64,000 nucleotides of DNA from Puccinia triticina (GCF_026914185.1 NC_070566.1:3844001-3908000), one strand, 5' to 3'; shown: positions 44,169 to 57,091, counted from the stretch's first letter. Made by a program: numbers and translations. Notes: generated by a model not told the origin, from the sequence alone.

Positions 44169-47100
44169 ATGTCAACCCCAAACCCGCCCACCACCACTAC
44201 CGACAAAGCATCATCCGCTGGCGTCACGGTCCCTCCAGAGGTTTGGGAACAAATGCAAACTCTTCTGGCTCACTTTGCTCCACCAACCACTGCTTCAGCC
44301 TTGGCTCCAACCGTCACATCACCGGCCCCAATGGTCAAATCTCCTCCTCCTACAAAATCACCGAGCTCAAAATCTGATTCTCCTCCTCCTACAAAATCAC
44401 CGAGCTCAAAATCTGATTCTCCTCCTCCTACAAAATCACCATCTTTACCTGGACCGGCATCAATTATGGAGGGCAAAGAAGATGATATCCCGGTCCAAGA
44501 AGATGACATCCCGGTCCAAGAAGATGACATCCCGGTCCAAGAAGATGACATCCCGGTCCAAGAAGAAGATATCCCGGTCCCGGTCGAATCATCCTCCCCA
44601 TATCAACCCAGCAACCCAAGGATCCAGTCTCAAGTTGAACCTAGCTCCACAAGCATTGTGATAACCGACCTGAAAGGCTATAACTACCAAACAGGTGGTA
44701 AGTGAACTGTGTCTCTCATAAACCGTTTCGATCTAATATTGATATTTTATGAGTATTTTATGTGTATATAGATCCATTGGATCCACCACCATTGGAGAAA
44801 TTCAACTCAATGGACGACTTGGTCCGCTTCTGTCAAGAATGGGCTAAGCATCACGGATACGCGATTGCAAAGGCCAACTCTCACGCTAATAAGAACGTTT
44901 ATATCCGATGTGATCGATATGGAGAATTTCGCGGCTCTGTTTTGAATCGATCTGGACGAAAAACCGCCTCGGCTAAGATCTCCTGCCCTTTTGAAGTCAA
45001 AGGGTCCGTTCCCACGAGCAAGAAGGTTGTGAACAAGTATTGGTCCTTGACGACTCTGAATGGGACCCACAATCACGATCCATCGTCTGGAGCTTTTTCC
45101 CACACCGCGCACAAAAAACTCCTGCCGGAGCAATTTGAGGAGATCCAGAAGCTGTCAAAATCCAATCTGAGGCCAGCCCAAATCCTACTCCAACTACGAA
45201 CGTCCGATAATGAGACCTTTGCGACCAACAAGACTGTAAGTAATGCGCTTCAGAAGATACACCTCAAATATTTGGATGGACGATCCCCCACCGAAACCCT
45301 CTTGTTGATCCTGAAAGAATCAAACTGGTTGTATGATGTAAAGGTAGACTCCAGCGGCCATGTTGTGAACCTCTTCTTTGCACACCCCGGATCAATCCAT
45401 CTAGCTCGAATCAATCATCACATTGCGCTATTGGATTCCACCTACAAAACCAACCGCTACGATCTCCCTTTGCTGCACGTGATGGGACAGGCAGCCTCCA
45501 ACCGATCTTTTTCTATTGCGTTCTGTTTTATGACTGATGAAGACGTAGACGGGTATGTCTGGGCTGTGAATCAACTCAAGAAACATATTTGGTGCCCTCA
45601 GCGCATCCCCCAAGTATTTATCACTGATCGGGACTTGGCATTACGAAAGGCACTAGCACACGTCTTCCCGGACTCGCAAGCGAACCTGTGCGTTTGGCAC
45701 ATCAACAAGAACATTACATCGAACTGTAAGAAACATTTTCCTGCAGTCAAGCCGAAAGACAAAGAAAAAAAGAAGAAGGAAGGCACCAAGAAACCCAAAG
45801 ATCCGTGGGAAATCTTCATGCAGCTTTGGCAGCAAGTAACCTCGTCAAAAACAAGTGAGCTCTACACGGAACGATTCAAAAACTTGAAGAAGTTCCTCTC
45901 AACCCGCCCAGCCGTTCTTGAGTAACTCGAAAAGAATATAATCCCGGTTAAAGAAATTTTTATCGTGGCTTGGGCCTGTCAATACCCTCACCTTTGCAAC
46001 CTGAACACTTCAAGGGTTGAATCCGGACATGCGTATCTCAAAACCTTTGTGAAGAACTCAACGGGCGACATGCTATCAGTTTTCCATTCACTCGCTCATG
46101 CAGTAGACATGCAAATCAATCACGTCCACGAGTCAGTTGGAAGCAATGCGGTTAAGACGCTGGTAAATGTGCCAAAGATGTTCATCCCTCTCCTTGGCCA
46201 TATCTCGACATTCGCTATCAAAGAATGTATTACTCAATACGAATGGCTGCAAGATCTCGATCCGACAGAAGAATGTTCGCAAACGGTTACAATCGGCCTT
46301 GGTATTCCTTGCGCCCATAAAATCACTGAATTAAGGGAAGCGGGTGATACTTTGTCACCCGATGACTTCCACTTCCGATGGCATCTCAAATATAATCCAG
46401 AAATCACGGTAAGGAATCTTGTACATTGAGCATATAAATTTGACGACTAACAAAGCTTTTCGCCCCAATCGAATACAGCAAAGTGACAAAGACGAAATCG
46501 ACTTAGATGTTGAGATACGGAAGATCACGGTGGCTCTCTCTCAAGAACAGCCTAACACTCTTGTGAGTCTCATCGACCAGGTCCATAAGATCATTGCTGG
46601 CACCCACCAGGCCGTCCTGATTCAAGCGCCGCTTGTCAAAAAGAATACAAAAGGGCGACTGACTCTCAAAAAGCCTCGTTCGACTTCAACCAAGAGAAAT
46701 CCCTCGCAGTTTGAACTTGTGGAAGCTCAACTGACAAAAACTGAAGCTAATCTGAAGAAAAAGAAGAGGGCCTTGAAGGCTCCAAAACAAAACTCAAAAC
46801 GATTAAAAAAAATCATTCCGACGATTCCGATGCTGAACCATTGTCTGATGGCCAAGAAGTTACCAATACTAAACCCACCACACAAAAATCAACAAGATTA
46901 AACCAAGTGACTGAAACAAAAGGAACACATGATACACTGTCTGAATCATCCAAATCCAAAGATTCTAACAAGACAACATCCAAAGAAGGGTCCGACTCCG
47001 AAGAAGAAACTTCAGAAGCCAACGAATTCAGGGAGATCCTTTCCAAGGCCAAAAAATTACATGTAATGCTGTCCGAGGCCGGGTCCGAGGCCGGCAAACC

Positions 47101-47402
47101 ACATGAAGCTGAAGAATCCCATCAATCGGAGCCGGATAAAGAGGAAGTTGTAGATTCTTCTTCGCTTGAGGTGAGATTTGTCTGTGATTATATTATCAAA
47201 ACTGAAATATACATGGCTGATTTATTTATTGTTGATGATTAGCGCTATAAACACCAGTGTCCTCCCTTGGTACTTCCCTATATCAAGATTGAGCCAAAGG
47301 ATGGTGTCAGACCCATTCCCCCTCCACTCTTGTCGAAGCAATTGGTTTCAGACGCTGCAAAGGGCTGGAAATATAATATTCTCTCTGGTGTGCTTCTTTA
47401 AA
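44169..47402 (+). pseudogene. MULE transposase (FAR1-like DNA-binding region, MULE core, SWIM), inactivated
   Basis: Exons 44169-44697, 44772-46408, 46479-47170 and 47243-47402, with consistent phase. Exon 1 has Pro/Ser-rich direct repeats (KSDSPPPTKSPSS, three copies) and QEDDIPV repeats (four to five copies). Exon 2 begins with a FAR1/WRKY-GCM1-type finger (C.....KIS C PFEVKGS ... NGTHNHD). The MULE transposase core then shows LLDSTYKTNRYDLPLLHVMG, VFITDRDLALRKALAHVFPD, LCVWHINKNI and SRVESGHAYLK (D, D, E). The end has a SWIM-like C-x-Q...GIPCAHKI. Lesions: an in-frame TAA at 45923-45925, between the second Asp and the Glu blocks, and a frame change at an A-run near 46805-46812. The acidic Ser/Lys-rich tail is unassigned. 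Confidence 0.92.
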
Positions 47403-47680
47403 GCAAGAAGTGAATATCTTATCTTTTCTCTTTTCTTCCTGAATATCTTTTTGTTTTCTCTTTTCTGCATGTAAAGAATTTTTTATGTTCTTTGCACGTA
47501 AAAAACTTGCATTTAATTTTTTTTTCCTCAGGTAATGAAGTGGAAACTTCCCAGAAGATAAATGTGAGGGGCTGGTGTGGCATGATGAAATTGGGATGGG
47601 TCCAGAGGCCAAGAGTTGTCTCAATCTCGTGGTGAAACCTACTCGCGACTCGGTATACACTTTTTATTGTAGGGTGGTCA
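47403..47680. other. MULE 3' flank, no gene
   Basis: T- and A-rich sequence between the transposase stop and the right subterminal repeats. No feature recognised. Confidence 0.5.
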
Positions 47681-47901
47681 TGCACGCCAACTTCAATGGC
47701 GTACATAGATACCTACGCCATTATTTTCATTACTTTTGGCGTCCTCTTTTGCGCACGCCATATTTTTGGCTCAGACTTAAAATCACGCCAGCTTCTTGGC
47801 GTGAGCTTCGACATACGCCAAATATTTTGGCGTGTCCATGAAAGAACCACATTTTTTTGGCGTGCGCTGGGGAATTTTTTGGCATGCCTTTAGGCTGCCC
47901 C

Positions 47902-48331
47902 ATAATTTAAAGGTAGACAGCTCATTTAATCATTATTTCCTTTCAGTGATGCACCAAAACTGACTATTTAATAATCTTTAATTATTTTTGTTGGTCAGAA
48001 ACATGTGGGTGCCATGTACCTTGGGGCCGATCCAACAAAAGCGCGCTGGAAATACCCACGGTGGGCTTGTCCAAATGGCCCTTGATGTCCTCAGTTGCCC
48101 AAAGTCATTCTAAATTGTCCCCATTTTTGCCTGCATATCTGATTGTTCTTCAATCTAGCCAATTTGGTCAATGTTGAGCGGGCTTTCTTGTTTGGAAAGG
48201 ATTATGTATCCAAAAAAAGACACCGCCTCAGTACGGTTTCTATCAGCAGGGGGATGTCAGTCGCTTTTTACTCAAAATACCACTTGATCCCCCAGTATGC
48301 TCAGCAAGTGGAAGGATGGGCTCCACAATGA
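47902..48331 (+). pseudogene. hAT transposase copy 1, 3' part
   Basis: The left flank (RDNL) resumes as K then a GTAGAC donor and a TTTCAG acceptor near 47947. 47950-48140 has no recognisable catalytic core. 48143-48331 reads LANLVNVERAFLFGKDYVSK, then KRHRLSTVSISRGMSVAFYS, the hAT C-terminal dimerisation region (hydrophobic, VERAF, RLS), and ends in TGA. The middle of the gene was therefore lost independently of the MULE insertion. Confidence 0.8.
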
Positions 48332-48519
48332 AAAAAGGAAAAATCCAAAAGGAAAGGTAAAGATCAAGTGTGATCATGCAACCCAATTTTTATTACAAAT
48401 TTTTATCTACAAACAGATCTTGTACATATGATCAACAAAGCTTTGTACCAAAAAAAAATTAACTAACAAATAGTCGCTTCAGAATTGAAAACAAAAGCTG
48501 AATTCGTGTCAAATATATT

Positions 48520-48615
48520 GAGGGTACCCGCGGCACCCGCCGCGGGTACTGGCGGTACCTGTCCGCAGGTGTTGGCGGTACCTGTCCGCAGGTGTTGGCG
48601 GCGAGTCTGGTTACC
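48520..48615. repeat. GGTACC/GGCACCCG-rich island right of hAT copy 1
   Basis: Includes GGTACCCGCGGCACCCG, CCGCGGGTACTGGCGG and two copies of GGCGGTACCTGTCCGCAGGT. GC-rich in an AT-rich setting, similar to the edges at 1-60 and 700-780. Confidence 0.5.
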
Positions 48616-48832
48616 CACAATTTTACAAAATCACGGCGGGTGTCAGCCACAGAGTACGTGTCACAGTACCTTACACGTACCAAGTACCTGCAATTGTTCA
48701 CATTACATATAGTACATTCCTTTTACACCTTTATTACATATGTATATCATTTGATACAAGCTTAAGAATGTACTCCTGTTATACATTACATTACAGATAA
48801 CCATAGTTAAATACAGTTACCATAATGTACTG

Positions 48833-49567
48833 TTGTTATGAGAGTTAAGTTACGTGCAACAGTAAGATTACAATACATTGTAATATTACTGTACACGTGA
48901 AATACCCCAAGACAGGTATCACTCATTTATCCCCTGTTACGCCTCAGTCCCCATTTACATAATATATTGGTTATGATATAATTACATAAACAATACATGA
49001 TGTAATCCAATTCAAAGAGCACTGAATGGAATCAATGATTGGTTATGATCAGCTAGTGTGCACAGCTACTGATCCAGGATCAGTACTGATCATTACACTG
49101 CCCTGATCATTTCCAATGTTGATCCTCATGAGGATCTGCTTCCCTTGAGCGCTTCCAGTTCCCCCCTGGTCCTGAAGCGCCTCCAAGCGCCTCATATTCC
49201 CTCCTGCTCTTTCCCCTCTATATAAACACGCCCCTCAGGACTTTTTATCCCTCAGAATATTATTACAGCAAAGTTTAACCCATACTATAGTTAAACAGTG
49301 CTTTCATTCTCACCCATCATTCAATTCAGGAATACTCTCAACTCTTGATTACCCTTACCTTTCTGTAGGTAAAACCACGAACCCAAGTTGAGTTATTCCT
49401 TGGATGCCTATTAACACTCTGTGTTGATCTGGATGCGCCTTAATTGAGCAAGCCTCTCAGTCAAGATTACTGATAGAGTGAAACCTTTTACAGGTCTTAC
49501 CACGAACCCATTGGCCCATCCTTGGCATCTTACACCATCATCTTGATAGTAACAACCCTCTCAGACA
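48833..49567 (+). repeat. Probable LTR with TATA box, truncating hAT copy 2
   Basis: Begins TGTTATGAGAG and ends CTCTCAGACA (near-inverted termini). It contains CTCTATATAAACACG near 49215 and a pyrimidine-rich, intron-like leader with GTAAAACC / GTCTTACC blocks, as in LTR R-U5 regions. The flanking five bases do not match, so it may be a rearranged or single LTR of a lost element. hAT copy 2 homology stops at its right edge. Confidence 0.45.
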
Positions 49568-49570
49568 CGG

Positions 49571-51095
49571 TTAGTTACATACAGGCTGACAGCGGGTACC
49601 CGGACAGGCCGTGGGTACCCGGGTCCCTGTGGCCATCTCTACTTTGGTCTTGAAGATCTTGAAAACTGTTTTTTGGTCAACTTTCATGAGGTCCAAAAGC
49701 TCCGGTCTAAGTACATTGGTTTTGATTTTAGGATCAAGCAAGGTCAAGCAGAGGTAGAATGGTTTTGCAATGGCCGCATCAAAATAGCCATGCAACTAAT
49801 TGAGCATTTCTTTGGCCAAAGGTATCAATTCACAAACCTAGTACATGTTTGATGCCTGTATTGTCCAAAAAAATAAAACAATCATTTTTTTTCCAGATGC
49901 AATAAGGAAATTTTTTTGAAGAGAAGCCTACCTCTTCAATTTTTTTTTATCAACATCAGGTATACCGGCGCAGCAAGCACTAAAGTGGCAGTCTTGTCAG
50001 GGGAAATGGTCTGATTTGCCTCATCAAGAGGCTTCAAGAAGTCACAGAGTTGTTTGAATTTGAGCCATTCAGTTTGGCTGAAGTCATACTTATCAGTCAG
50101 GTCATGCGTGTTTCAGAACACTGAGATACACAAACAAAGTTTCCAGGCGCGTTCTAGCATATAGAAGGTTGAATTCCAGTGCGTACTAACATCCTGAACC
50201 AAAGTTAGTTCCTCTCCTTGCATTCTGACAGTGATTGTCTTGAAGGATGCAGCTTTCTGGGGTGAGTGTTTCAGGAACGAGGTGAGCCTACTGATCCAAG
50301 AGATGATAGATTTGACTTCAACAAGAGGTGGAGGATCATTCAACAGGTCTGATAGACAATCCAGTACCAATGATGTTGATGCTGGAAGCTGGGTTGGCTT
50401 GGAGAACGCTTTGATTCCCGCTTGAGCAGCAAGATGAATCACATGTGCCATACAATTGAGGAGGCACTTCTGATTATCAAATTAAAAAAGAGAGTGTAGA
50501 TGAGCTCCCATTGTTTGGTTGTTGGATGTGTTGTCTGTGGTAATGCAAAAAAGTTTGTTGCTGATGTCAAAATCTTGGAGCACATTGCCTAAATGATCTC
50601 CAAGTGAGACTCCCGTGTGACTTCCCTCCACAAGTTGGGCACCCAGGATGATTGAACATAGAGTGAATTTGGCATCAATCCAGTGTGCTGTAACTCCAAG
50701 TACTGAGCAATTGCATGGGGAAGTCCAAGTGTTGCAAGTCAGGCTGATTTTTGATTTGAGTCGTTGAAGCTGCTCACAGAGGACATTCTTCCCTTCCCAA
50801 AAGGTTTTTAGAACACAATCCAAGATAGTGTCTTTGCAGCAGAGAAGCTTCTCAAGGGTTGGGTTGCAGAGACACAGGAAGCGGTGAAAATTTTCATCCT
50901 CAACGGTGTAGGAAGAAATGTTGCAGGTGACAAAAAAGCAAGTAACCGCCGAAGTCAAGGATTTGCAGTCAAGTAGCTTCTCTTTGTGCAAGAATTTGCT
51001 GATTGCACCAGTACTTGCCTTTTCTTCATATATCTGATGTTTATGATCCAAATGATTCACCATAATTTTTGTCGAGCATTTTTTGTCAACTGCTA
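49571..51095 (-). pseudogene. hAT transposase copy 2, catalytic part
   Basis: Read leftward from 51095. The BED finger remainder is CSTKIMVNHLDHKHQIY. The RNase-H-like core follows: KSKISLTCNTWTSPCNCSVL, GVTAHWIDAKFTLCSIILGA, FCITTDNTSNNQTMGAHL, CMAHVIHLAAQAGI, DVSTHWNSTFYMLERAW and LTDKYDFSQTEWLKFKQLCD. Then comes a C-terminal part (YFDAAIAKPFYLCLTLLDPK) cut off near 49571 by an LTR and a GGGTACCCG-rich island. Lesions: an in-frame TGA at 50113-50115 and stops in the segment 49800-49990. The N-terminal exon lies 9 kb away at 60052-60267, across the nested insertions. Confidence 0.85.
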
Positions 51096-52748
51096 CACCA
51101 CGGGCCATCCAGGACATCCATTGGTTGGACCAATGGTCGCACCTTTGGCTTTCTGGCTCTTGCGCGGGGGAGTCCATCCTTTGGACGGACATTGTACTTC
51201 CCTTGCGTCGGATGGTTTGGACAAACCATCCCATGTACGGACCAGGGAACGTTCAGCGGATGATTGAAGGACCATCCGCTGGATGGCTCCACGCTCCAGC
51301 GGGCATCAAAAAATCAGCCGCCCAGCTGGCCAGCATGCACCACTGCTCGCGGAGGGGGTGTAACATGCAATCTGTGGCACAACTGATTGGGGAGCCTTGC
51401 TCTCCCAACTACACCACGTAGATAGCACCTTGAAATATCCTCACCTTCATCACCAATAGACCGCAACAAACAACACCCCTTTGCCGTCCAACAGTTTATT
51501 GGAAACTCAGATCAATTGCACAGTCTTGATCAAGGGTGTTTGAGGGTTTTTTTTTTTTTGGTGTCCATTGGACATCCTCATGAATCAAGGGTGATTCCTG
51601 GTGATGCACAGTGTTTCTTGCGATCATTGGACACTCAACCGAGAGTGTCTGCTGGGCAACTTGTTCGGTGTCCATCAATTGGACCAACGGTGAAACAGAT
51701 ACTATACAATACAGTATCTTCAGATACTTGTGTATTGTATCTGTTGAAAAATACAAAATTGTAAATACAAATGTATTGTATCTGCCTGAAGATACAATAA
51801 CATAGTATTGTATCAATAAATTATTAAAACTTGATTTTCTTGTTTTTGGCCACTATGGACTGTATGCAGAAAAACTATCAAAAAACGTAAAAATACAGTA
51901 TCTTGTATTGGGCTGTATTTGCAACAAGATACCAAAGTTTGAATACATTTGTATAGTATTGGTCTTTGAATACAATACAAATAAATAGTATTGGGTGCAA
52001 AACAGATACACCACGGGGCGGGTTTCTGGGAAACCGCCCCATCCAATGGACGCTTTTGCCCAGGAAGCGTCCAGAGGATGCTCCCAGAGCATCCGATGGA
52101 CGCTACCGGGCAAAAGCATCACTTGGACGGTTTCAAAAAGCGTCCAAGTGCCGCTTTGCTGGCCAAAGCATCATTTGGACGCCCAAAAAATAGCATCCAT
52201 CGGACACTCCTCCAGGAGTGTCCGATGGACGCTTTTCACGCAAATGTGCGCTCCGACAATCGGACACTCCAGCCGGAGTGTCCGATGGACACCAAACAAG
52301 TTGCCCAGCGGACACTCTCAGTTGAGACTGTCCGGAAAAGAAGGCTGCCCCAAAACCGCCGTAAATTCCGCGCTCGTCGATAGAACTCGCGAAAATCTGA
52401 ATCAATCAAGAGATCAGATCCAGTTGGTTCATTTGAGCCAATATCATTGTGATAAAGCTGAGGGGAAGGTATCCATTTCAGGGTTTGAAGTCTGGTCAAG
52501 CTACCATTGGGGGCGCGCGCCCCGCCGTAGGAAAAGAAAGCAGCTCGGAAACTGCTGTAAAAACTCCTCTCCTCAATACATAGATTCAATTGAAAGCAGA
52601 AACCCGGTATTTTGATTTGAGCCAATCATAATGAAATAAATTTTATAGTAAGGTGTCTGTTGTAAGAAGGAAGAAATAAAGAAACAGATACAAAACCTGT
52701 GCTTCTCAAAAAGGAAAAATGGTGAGAAAAATATATCATTGGTTAAAA

Positions 52749-55700
52749 CTATATAGCATCCTCCTCCTCCTCTTCTTCTTCCTCAACCACGTTGTTTTCT
52801 TGAAATTCAAAGCCATGTACACCCCAGTTTTGCAGGCCATCTAAAACACATCGAATCATCTCTTGATTGGAAATCTGAGGGAAATCGGTTAGAGAAATTT
52901 GATGATGCTGAAATGGATTATGCAAAGAGGCGGTATTGATCACAAAGTTTCTGTTGTCAGTGTGTTGAACTTGAGCCATCCTGAGTTCTGTTTCTTGGCG
53001 TTCAATTCTTTCTGGTCTAGTATTCACAATTGGGCAGTTTCCTCGGTTGCAATTGTGCTGAACATTGATACATGCTTGCACATCCTGAAATTTATTTTTC
53101 AATGTCATTTTCTCCAATTTAAAAATAGTTTGCAACATCCAAAACTCACGTTCACATTCACATACTGCTTAGTCTTTGTCCGGCTTATTTCCCGCATTGA
53201 ATAAAGGGCATTCATTTCCATCAGCCTGAAATGGTTAAAATGGATATAGAACTTTGGCTTTGTGCTTGAGTAATGTTCCCACAATGATTCTACTGATCCA
53301 ATAAGTAATTTCGAGCCATGATGTGGAACCTGGAAGGATGAAGTGATTCAATGAGGGAAATTAAAAGATTGAAAAAAATAAATCCCAAAAATAAGATGTA
53401 TGACACACCACAACAAAACATCCTTTCTCCAAAACTTCATGTGGCTTGATTTGAACTTGGCAAACCTGTCTAATTCTTTTGCTTGAGCAGTGTTCAATGA
53501 GTTGTTGAGGTAATTCAAGTTGATCTTCTTCAGTGACTTCAACAGTTTTTGCAAATGGATACTGCTGGGGTGGTGGAGGATTTGATGCAGAGTAGTTGTA
53601 ACCAAGAGACTTTCGGATGACCTCGTTGCGTAAAAAGATATTAAGGGTGTTCAAAGTTGAAATCATAGAAATTTTCAATGCATAAAATCATAAAATCATA
53701 AAACTTTCAAGTGATGATTTCATATGTACCATTCTAGAAATGTTGCTCTAATTTGAGTGCTTGGGTGCAACATATTTTTTTCAGCTTAGAATTTTATGAT
53801 TTTATGGTTTTATGATTTTATGCAAGTCAACTTTGAACACCCTAATTGAGGACTGCTTGACCGGCTCTCGAATATGTTTTAGTTGACTCATCATACATAT
53901 AACCGCCAGAGAGAAGAAATCTCAAGACATAATAATTATCAAAGGTGATACCAATATCTCTTCCTGGACTTTGTCTGTTGGAGTGGATTGACACATTTCG
54001 TAATACACCATTGAATGATTCAAACTTTTCAGTGGCAAACAGACTTGCTGGTCCAAATCGGAGGATTGATTCGGGGAGATGAAGAAGGTGGTGGAATTTT
54101 GGTTTGTTGACCCATTGCGCAGTAGTTTTGATAGCATGATAAAGGAAATTCTTGATGTAAGACTTGAGATGTGCTTGGTATTCGTCCATGTTTTCAATTT
54201 TGGTAATGAAGATAAAGGGAGCAAGTTGACAGAGAGCGGTCCAGATTTCTTTGCGTTCGGGAGTCAAAAAATCAAAAAAGAGAAAAGGGGCGGCTTGAAC
54301 AAGGATCTTGAATTCTTTCCCGACTAGACTTTTGATGTGAGTGACAAAAGATTTGCCATTGATTGGTGGAATATTCAAGCTAAGAGTGTTGAATGATTGG
54401 AGCCGCGCAACAAGTTGAGCTTTTTGATGGGGTTTCAGTTTGTTTCCAGAAAGTACATCCCTCGCCAGATATTTGACAAATCCAAGAAGAGCAACGTGGA
54501 GGATTTCGACCGGAGTGTCTTTAACGCCATCAAAACCTGAAAAATAGAATCCAAAACAGACCAAAAGATTTTCAATGAAAAACATAAATAAAAATGCAAG
54601 TAGAAACGCATGTCAGAGCGGGCAAACCTTCAAGCTGGAAAATGGAATTGAACAATCTTTCAGGATGATTCTCTTCAAGATTTTCCATCAATTCTCTAAT
54701 CCGCAAATTTTTCTTGGATTCTTTCAAAAATCGGTTGTTTAGTGAGTCGGTGACACCCCATTCCCGCTGCTTTTGAAGAAACTCTGCATGACTTTCATCA
54801 ATGGCGGTGGTGTATAATTCATAGGTTCTTTCATGTGTAAACTTCCAACACCGTTTGTTCCCTGTGGCCTAAATTACCCCAAAATTATTTAAGATTCATG
54901 AAAGGCCTTCACAAAAATTTAAACTGACCTCTGATCCATCAGGATTCATCCGCAAGAACTGTAAGACGTAATCCAGTGTTTTCCTCTGATCCTTGCCTTC
55001 GGCGTGTAAAGTGCACATTCGACAAGGATTTAACGAGCTTCCAGGATTTGGTGTGTTTGTGATCTCAGCATGCATTGGAGAGTCACCCAAAAACGAGAAA
55101 ACCAGGCCAGTCACCAAAACCTCCTGCATGATGTGTGAATCAAATGCCGTAAAACCGTGTCTGGTGATTTGACTATGGAGATAAGTCCATTGTTAGTCAG
55201 AATAGTGGAGAGAACAAATTAATCAAATTCAGACTAACTTCATTTCAGCAACTATTTGCTCCAAAATTTCCAATGCAGAAGCTCTATTGGAGGTTGAGAG
55301 GAAGTGGCAATTGTACTCCTGATTGGAGAGATTTGGTGGAAGACCGGAAAGGGTAAAATAAAAAGAAACATGCTTGTTGAACTTCTTTGAGATGTTTCCA
55401 GAAGTATTGTCGCAATACAGGGTGATTGGAACATGTCGAATAATTCTTCCATCTGCCTCTTTGCGCCAAGGGTTAGGGAACTTGATCTTCTTATAATGGT
55501 GGTTGCCATCATGCTCTGTTTAATCATGAAAAAGAAATTTTTTAGCAATTGAGAGAAACATAATTGGGATTCAACATCTGAATAAAAAAACCTAGAAAAA
55601 TGAAAACATACCATAAATTGAATTAGCGCATGCTTCAGAGATTTGTTTCCCATAAATTTGAATTTCATCATAAGATTTATTGAAATCACTTGTAGGGATG

Positions 55701-57091
55701 GAAAGAAGATCAAAGTGATTGAATTGAATATTTTGAGGTATTTTCATTCTAACTAATTTTTTCTTCTTTTTAATAAAAGGCTCAAACTCTGGTGCAATGC
55801 ATTTAGAATAAATCTGGGAATTATGGGAATAAAAGTAAATCGGAATTACAATTAATCCAGAAAATAATTCAACAGGTTCAAAGAGATAAAAGTGTTTCCC
55901 CTTGACCTCACACATGGGAGCACGATGTTGTGGCGCCAACTCTTCAAGCCATTTCTTGGATTGCGAAAATTTGTAGAATCCTTGATTTGTCATTTCAGGA
56001 TAATAATTGATGTGTGGGCTGACTAACGGGTTGGCCAAGTCCTTTTTTTCCAGAATATAGATGCATTGTCAATTATTTGGATTGAAATACTAATTACAAG
56101 TGTATGGACTTCTTTCATGATAAACACAAGCAAAAATCATCTTTCATTCATATCAACAAAAGTGTGCCTTACCTGAGATAAGATTCCCTTAACACTGAGG
56201 GCAAAACAAGGGGTTCCAAAGGCGCTTTTGTGAAGATTTAGTTGAGTTGGGAGTAATTTTTGGATGCGGTCTCGCGCGCTTCGGACAGTTGCCCAGGATG
56301 GAAGCTGGATGTCGCAGATTGACATCACCGCTTTGACCTTGTTGTAAATGGCTCGCGAAATCAGTGAATGGGTGTGCCCAATCAACAAGGACCCGACGAG
56401 TTCCTATGTCCAAGTTTGGAGGAGTGATATCTGATGGTAAGTTGATCTATTCTTGTTGATCAGGTGCTCAGAATTCATCTGAAGAAACTAACCATTCTGC
56501 TTTTGAAAGGGAACCACCTCTCTCTTTCCGCCGGATCACCACCATCGCCGTCGTCGTTGCCTTCGCGGTTTTGATTAGGTTGCTCCCCGAAGAACTCTTC
56601 ATCCTGCTGGCAAAGAACCTCTGCGAGATGTGCATTTATCAAGTCATGCACCCTGATAGTTTCGTTGAGGTTTACATTTCTAGAATCGGTTGATTGCAGA
56701 AACCTGGCTGCTAGTTCTATTCGATCCAGATCTTGTTGAATGTTGTAAGTGTCTCAATTATTGTTGTCATTTTTGGCATTTTCTTGTATGTCCGGCTCCG
56801 AATCTGTTTCCTCATCTTCTTCCTCAATTTGCTCGCGACGTATCCTCACACGTTCTTCGTCATGCTCGCGAACCCTTGCGCGATGTTGTCCCCCCAAGGC
56901 ATGTCTACAATAGCTCGTGATCTCGCTCCCCTCACACAAGGTACATTGGTACACGACCCGACCGTCTCTTGGCCTGACTCGACTCACAAAAAAAGGAGGT
57001 AAACGGTCTTGACGCCCCCAAACAAATCAGCTTGTGTTTTGCAAAAAAATCCAAGCAAAATAATATACTGACCTTGCCTTGGCCTCTCCAT
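52749..57091 (-). pseudogene. CMC/Plavaka-type transposase with lesions
   Basis: Probable start ATG 57091 (a 19-nt exon, GTCAGT donor), then an exon with a C2H2-like finger YQCTLCEGSEITSYCRHAL. Later exons show LPSWATVRSARDRIQKLLPT and FGTPCFALSVKGILSQ (56170-56390), then DLANPLVSPHINYYPE (near 56000). They continue with PNPWRKEADGRIIRHVPITL, LYCDNTSGNISKKFNKH and YFTLSGLPPN (55260-55515), then GDSPMHAEITNTPNPGSSLN (55020-55100). GFDGVKDTPVEILHVALLGF and WVNKPKFHHLLHLPESILRF, then FGPASLFATEKFESFNGVLR (53870-54540) follow, and the tail is CINVQHNC. This order is typical of basidiomycete Plavaka transposases. Lesions: an in-frame TGA at 56754-56756, a MITE at 53645-53842 and a frame mismatch on either side of it. 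Confidence 0.85.
53645..53842. mobile_element. 198-bp MITE inside the Plavaka-type transposase
   Basis: TIRs GGGTGTTCAAAGTTGA and TCAACTTTGAACACCC, flanked by TAA (53642-53644 and 53843-53845). The inner parts pair through ATAAAATCATAAAATCATAA and its complement. The TWA duplication points to PIF/Harbinger. It post-dates the transposase. Confidence 0.88.

Larger units (their letters stand above)
37125..47901 (+). mobile_element. Mutator-like element (MULE) with nested retrotransposon and solo LTR
   Basis: The left end GGGCCAGCCTAAAGGCACGCC (37125) and right end (complement GGGGCAGCCTAAAGGCATGCC, ending 47901) match for about 48 bp. They continue as long subterminal regions studded with ACGCCAAAA / TTTTGGCGT palindromes (to about 43240 and from about 47680). 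ATAATTTA flanks both sides (37117-37124 and 47902-47909). Removing the Ty3 element (with one GCCAG copy) and the solo LTR (with one CACAA copy) leaves about 4.1 kb carrying one transposase gene. Confidence 0.92.

Noticed and set aside
48833..49567. Complete solo LTR insertion in hAT copy 2
   Set aside because: No matching target duplication and no hAT sequence beyond its left end, so only a probable LTR is reported.
51496..52625. Several ORFs of 75-206 codons in the element ends
   Set aside because: They cover subterminal repeats that recur inverted at 59.4-60.0 kb, and their translations follow the repeat, not a protein family.
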